Position numbers and translations under genes: made by a program. A stretch of 64,000 nucleotides of DNA from Atopsyche davidsoni (taxonomy: Eukaryota > Arthropoda > Insecta > Trichoptera > Hydrobiosidae), in assembly GCA_022113835.1 (NCBI GenBank), contig JAILWY010000021.1, forward strand, positions 11,222,001 to 11,286,000. Direction: 5' to 3'. Every line of letters starts with the position of its first letter. Position 1 is the first letter of the stretch. Shown here piece after piece: positions 61,796-64,000 of the stretch. Under the pieces are notes generated by a model. That model was not told where the DNA came from, did not search any database, and was given only the letters and a program-made list of their open reading frames with translations.

Positions 61796-62938
61796 AATCA
61801 ATTGAGCTCTATTAATACTTATGTATAATACTAAGTTGTTGAGATAAAGTGAAATATTCAGTAATAATTCTTTATCCTTTGCTAAGAGTATTTTTCTTTT
61901 ACTGAATGATTTGTAATACAAACACTTATACTTAAACATCTTCTTATGCCTCAAAATTTATAGAACAACCCTCATATAAAAAAATTATTAAACGTAAAAG
62001 TAGACAAATAATTATCCAGGTATTTTTAATATTTATTTTATACTCTTTGTTGACTTTTTCATTATTATTTAGAATATTTAAATTTTCAAATGAGCACATC
62101 TGTTCATGTTATTGTTGAAAATACTATTAGTATTCAATCCAAAAGAAGGTGATAAGAAAATATGTATTTAAATTTTTTCAGAATTTAAAAAAAACACAGA
62201 TTTCTTACAAAATATATATAATTACATCCTGGTTATGTGATTGATATGTTTACCTACCGACATATGTTTATCTTGATGATATCATACTTTTTAAACAAAC
62301 AAACTATAAAGAGTACTTATGTCTGTAAAGAAAATATTTGAAAAATAAAACCCCAGAGATATCTAAACTAAGATAATCAGAACGTACAGTTTATGAACAA
62401 ATAGCTAGCTAGTAAAAAAAATAGATTATTTTAACTGTCTGTTCTTCCATTGCTTTTATGTAAAATACTGCAAACAAATGCTATTATTGAAAATATTGTA
62501 CCTCTAGTTTGATTATATAAAATTATTTCATTATAACTTATAAAAATAGAAAACAGAGAAAATACACACACATTACAGTAAAATTAAATACATTTGAATA
62601 AGAGGTTTACTATTTTTAATAATAATGAGCAACTACAAGTATACGTAGTTTGTTTCATGGATGGAAAACTAACGTGGATGCGGAGTTTATGCTAGAGGTT
62701 GGAAGTTGGAAGTATGGCTGAATTAGTGAGACTGGCCCAGATTGAATTAAATTCGACGAAATGGTCGAGAAGGAGAAGCATCAGAGTAAGATCATTTACA
62801 TTGATAAGCTAGAGTTTATGGCATTATAGAATCTTTATTATATATATATTTATAATATATAAACCTTGTGGAGTCGACGTGTCGACACACGTACACGTGG
62901 ATGCCTCAGTTTCGACTTGTATTGATTTTTTGTAGTCT
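61793..62938. other. Intergenic DNA upstream of locus 6
   Basis: AT-rich up to about 62640, then GC-richer. No supportable gene. Confidence 0.4.
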
Positions 62939-63211
62939 TTAAAGATTTGCTCTTTCTTCACAGCTGTGCCAATAATACGATAGATAGTAGAGGATTGTTG
63001 CGAAATTTGTATTCGTTTTCGAGATTTCTTTTAATGCGTTATCATTTAATTTCGGCGAAATATCCACACATTGTTTGGGGTAGCTAGACCAGTCAGCTTC
63101 TTGGTCGTGAGGAATTAGCGATGGCTCCTTCGTGGGGATGGATTCTTTGATGATATTCGGGATCCATCGGATGCAGCGGTGCGGTGCGATTTCAATAGAC
63201 TTATATTCATA
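62939..63211 (-). other. Unassigned open stretch, possible exon or transposon fragment
   Basis: A GC-richer minus-strand frame stays open for about 90 codons between TAA at 63214-63212 and TAA at 62941-62939. The predicted peptide has ordinary composition (for example HRCIRWIPNIIKES and DWSSYPKQCVDIS) but no ATG and no domain I recognise. It abuts the foldback element at 63221. It could be part of a gene, or the body of a decayed element. Confidence 0.3.
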
Positions 63212-63220
63212 TTAAGGAGT

Positions 63221-63602
63221 AGTGATTAATGAAACGTATTTTGTTACTTCACATGAGTTTATTCTTAAGCATTACTAGTTTCGACCATTACACTTGTTCA
63301 TCTTCAGATGCAATGTCGCAATTTGCTATCAGTCGAAGAGTAAATAACACTATGCTTCATATTAGAAATACACAAGAATACAATATAACACGATATATTA
63401 AATGTTAACCTCAACATAACGCAATCTAGGCATACATACCTGTATATTGGATTTTTATTATAACATTATGGCGATATTTGAATTTAAATGGATGTTACTT
63501 ATAAATTATGCTTGTATTTTGAATCTAAAGATAACCAAGTGAAACTAGTAATGCTTTAAAATATACTCATGAGAAGTAACAATATAGGTTTCATTCATCA
63601 TC
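63221..63602. repeat. Foldback element with hammerhead-like motif, inverted arms of at least 60 bp
   Basis: Left arm 63221-63282 and right arm 63541-63602 are inverted copies; their inner 40 bp match at about 36 positions. Similarity continues inward into the motif at 63269-63311 (minus strand): GCAT, CTGAAGA, an imperfect stem-loop, GAAAC, TA, GTA, ATGC, so GCAT/ATGC closes it. The equivalent place in the right arm has lost about ten bases of the stem. Confidence 0.6.
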
Positions 63603-63650
63603 ACAATGGATCTTCACAAAGTAATCGCCTTATCCCTTAACAATAAGGAA

Positions 63651-64000
63651 GTAGGTTTATCGGGTCGTGATTTAAATATTTCAGTATAATATTTAGTTAC
63701 TTATCATAAAAACATGTTCGTTGAGACGATTTTTAAACAATGTCTTTAATTTAAAATTTAATGTTGAAAACTGAAAAGTTGCTTTAATTTTAAATAATTT
63801 GTTCATCAAAAAAATGTGTTTTTATGTCGAGTTGAACTTTTCACAACATTATTGTAAAGCTAATGACATATTTTAAATTTTACCAATGATCAAACAGAAA
63901 AACAAATAAAACAAGCATTTTACTTACCATGCAATTTTATTATTCATTAAAAAAGTATAAAAAATTATATTTTTTTACTATACTGGATTTAAAACGATTA
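63651..64000. repeat. Right-edge duplicate of the locus 6 downstream flank
   Basis: Aligns with 56834-57186 almost end to end, including TTACCAATGATCAAACAG and a final CGATTA at the window edge. At locus 6 the matching DNA lies 0.5 kb before the stop codon of the CAP tail exon, so another CAP copy probably follows outside the window. Confidence 0.75.

Noticed and set aside
61664..61954. 96-codon open frame with an Ile/Tyr run
   Set aside because: Translation of the 82-bp AT microsatellite.
1..64000. CRISPR arrays, bacterial operons, riboswitches, rRNA or true tRNA genes
   Set aside because: No spaced direct repeats, no prokaryotic gene layout and no complete cloverleaf; the split genes and TATA/initiator promoters show eukaryotic DNA.

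Overview
The window is strongly AT-rich eukaryotic DNA with split genes (GT-AG introns), TATA plus TCAG-type core promoters, microsatellites and several classes of transposable element. The element types and the protein family point to an arthropod, most likely an insect. No order or species can be assigned from the sequence alone.

Layout. (1) 355-6084: a complete, almost undamaged Ty3/gypsy LTR retrotransposon with 462-bp LTRs, a 4-bp target duplication, gag, a -1 frameshift site and pol. Its Gag CHCC finger and tRNA-Trp-like primer site place it in the CsRn1/Kabuki clade. (2) 6085-29260: mostly gene-free DNA holding a deleted mariner-like element (7048-7578), foldback elements, a small MITE family, tRNA-like SINE heads and hairpins. 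(3) 29372-61518: a minus-strand tandem array of CAP-superfamily genes (SCP/TAPS, antigen 5 or venom-allergen-like secreted proteins) sharing one exon plan: signal exon, N-terminal CAP exon, helix exon, central exon, CAP1/CAP2 exon and a cysteine-rich tail exon. I resolve complete models for locus 1 (29.4-31.9 kb), locus 3 (39.3-44.5 kb, with an extra 51-nt exon) and locus 6 (57.7-61.5 kb). Locus 5 (54.3-56.2 kb) is nearly certain apart from its first exon. Locus 2 (36.6-38.3 kb) is 5'-incomplete and has lost cavity residues. Locus 4 (46.5-48.4 kb) is an internally deleted duplicate of locus 3. A degenerate exon-2 relic lies at 52.8 kb. (4) 61.5-64 kb: foldback element, an unassigned open stretch, and a right-edge duplicate of the DNA downstream of locus 6, which predicts another paralogue about 0.5 kb beyond the window.

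How the parts relate: the CAP loci are products of repeated local duplication and decay. Intron phases (1,0,1,0,2) are the same everywhere, so exons of neighbouring loci are splice-compatible. The most unusual non-coding signal is a set of short foldback elements whose centres share a UGA-N-RAUG / stem-loop / CGAAAC-NN-GU(C/A) pattern resembling a minimal hammerhead ribozyme core, with different stem sequences in different copies.
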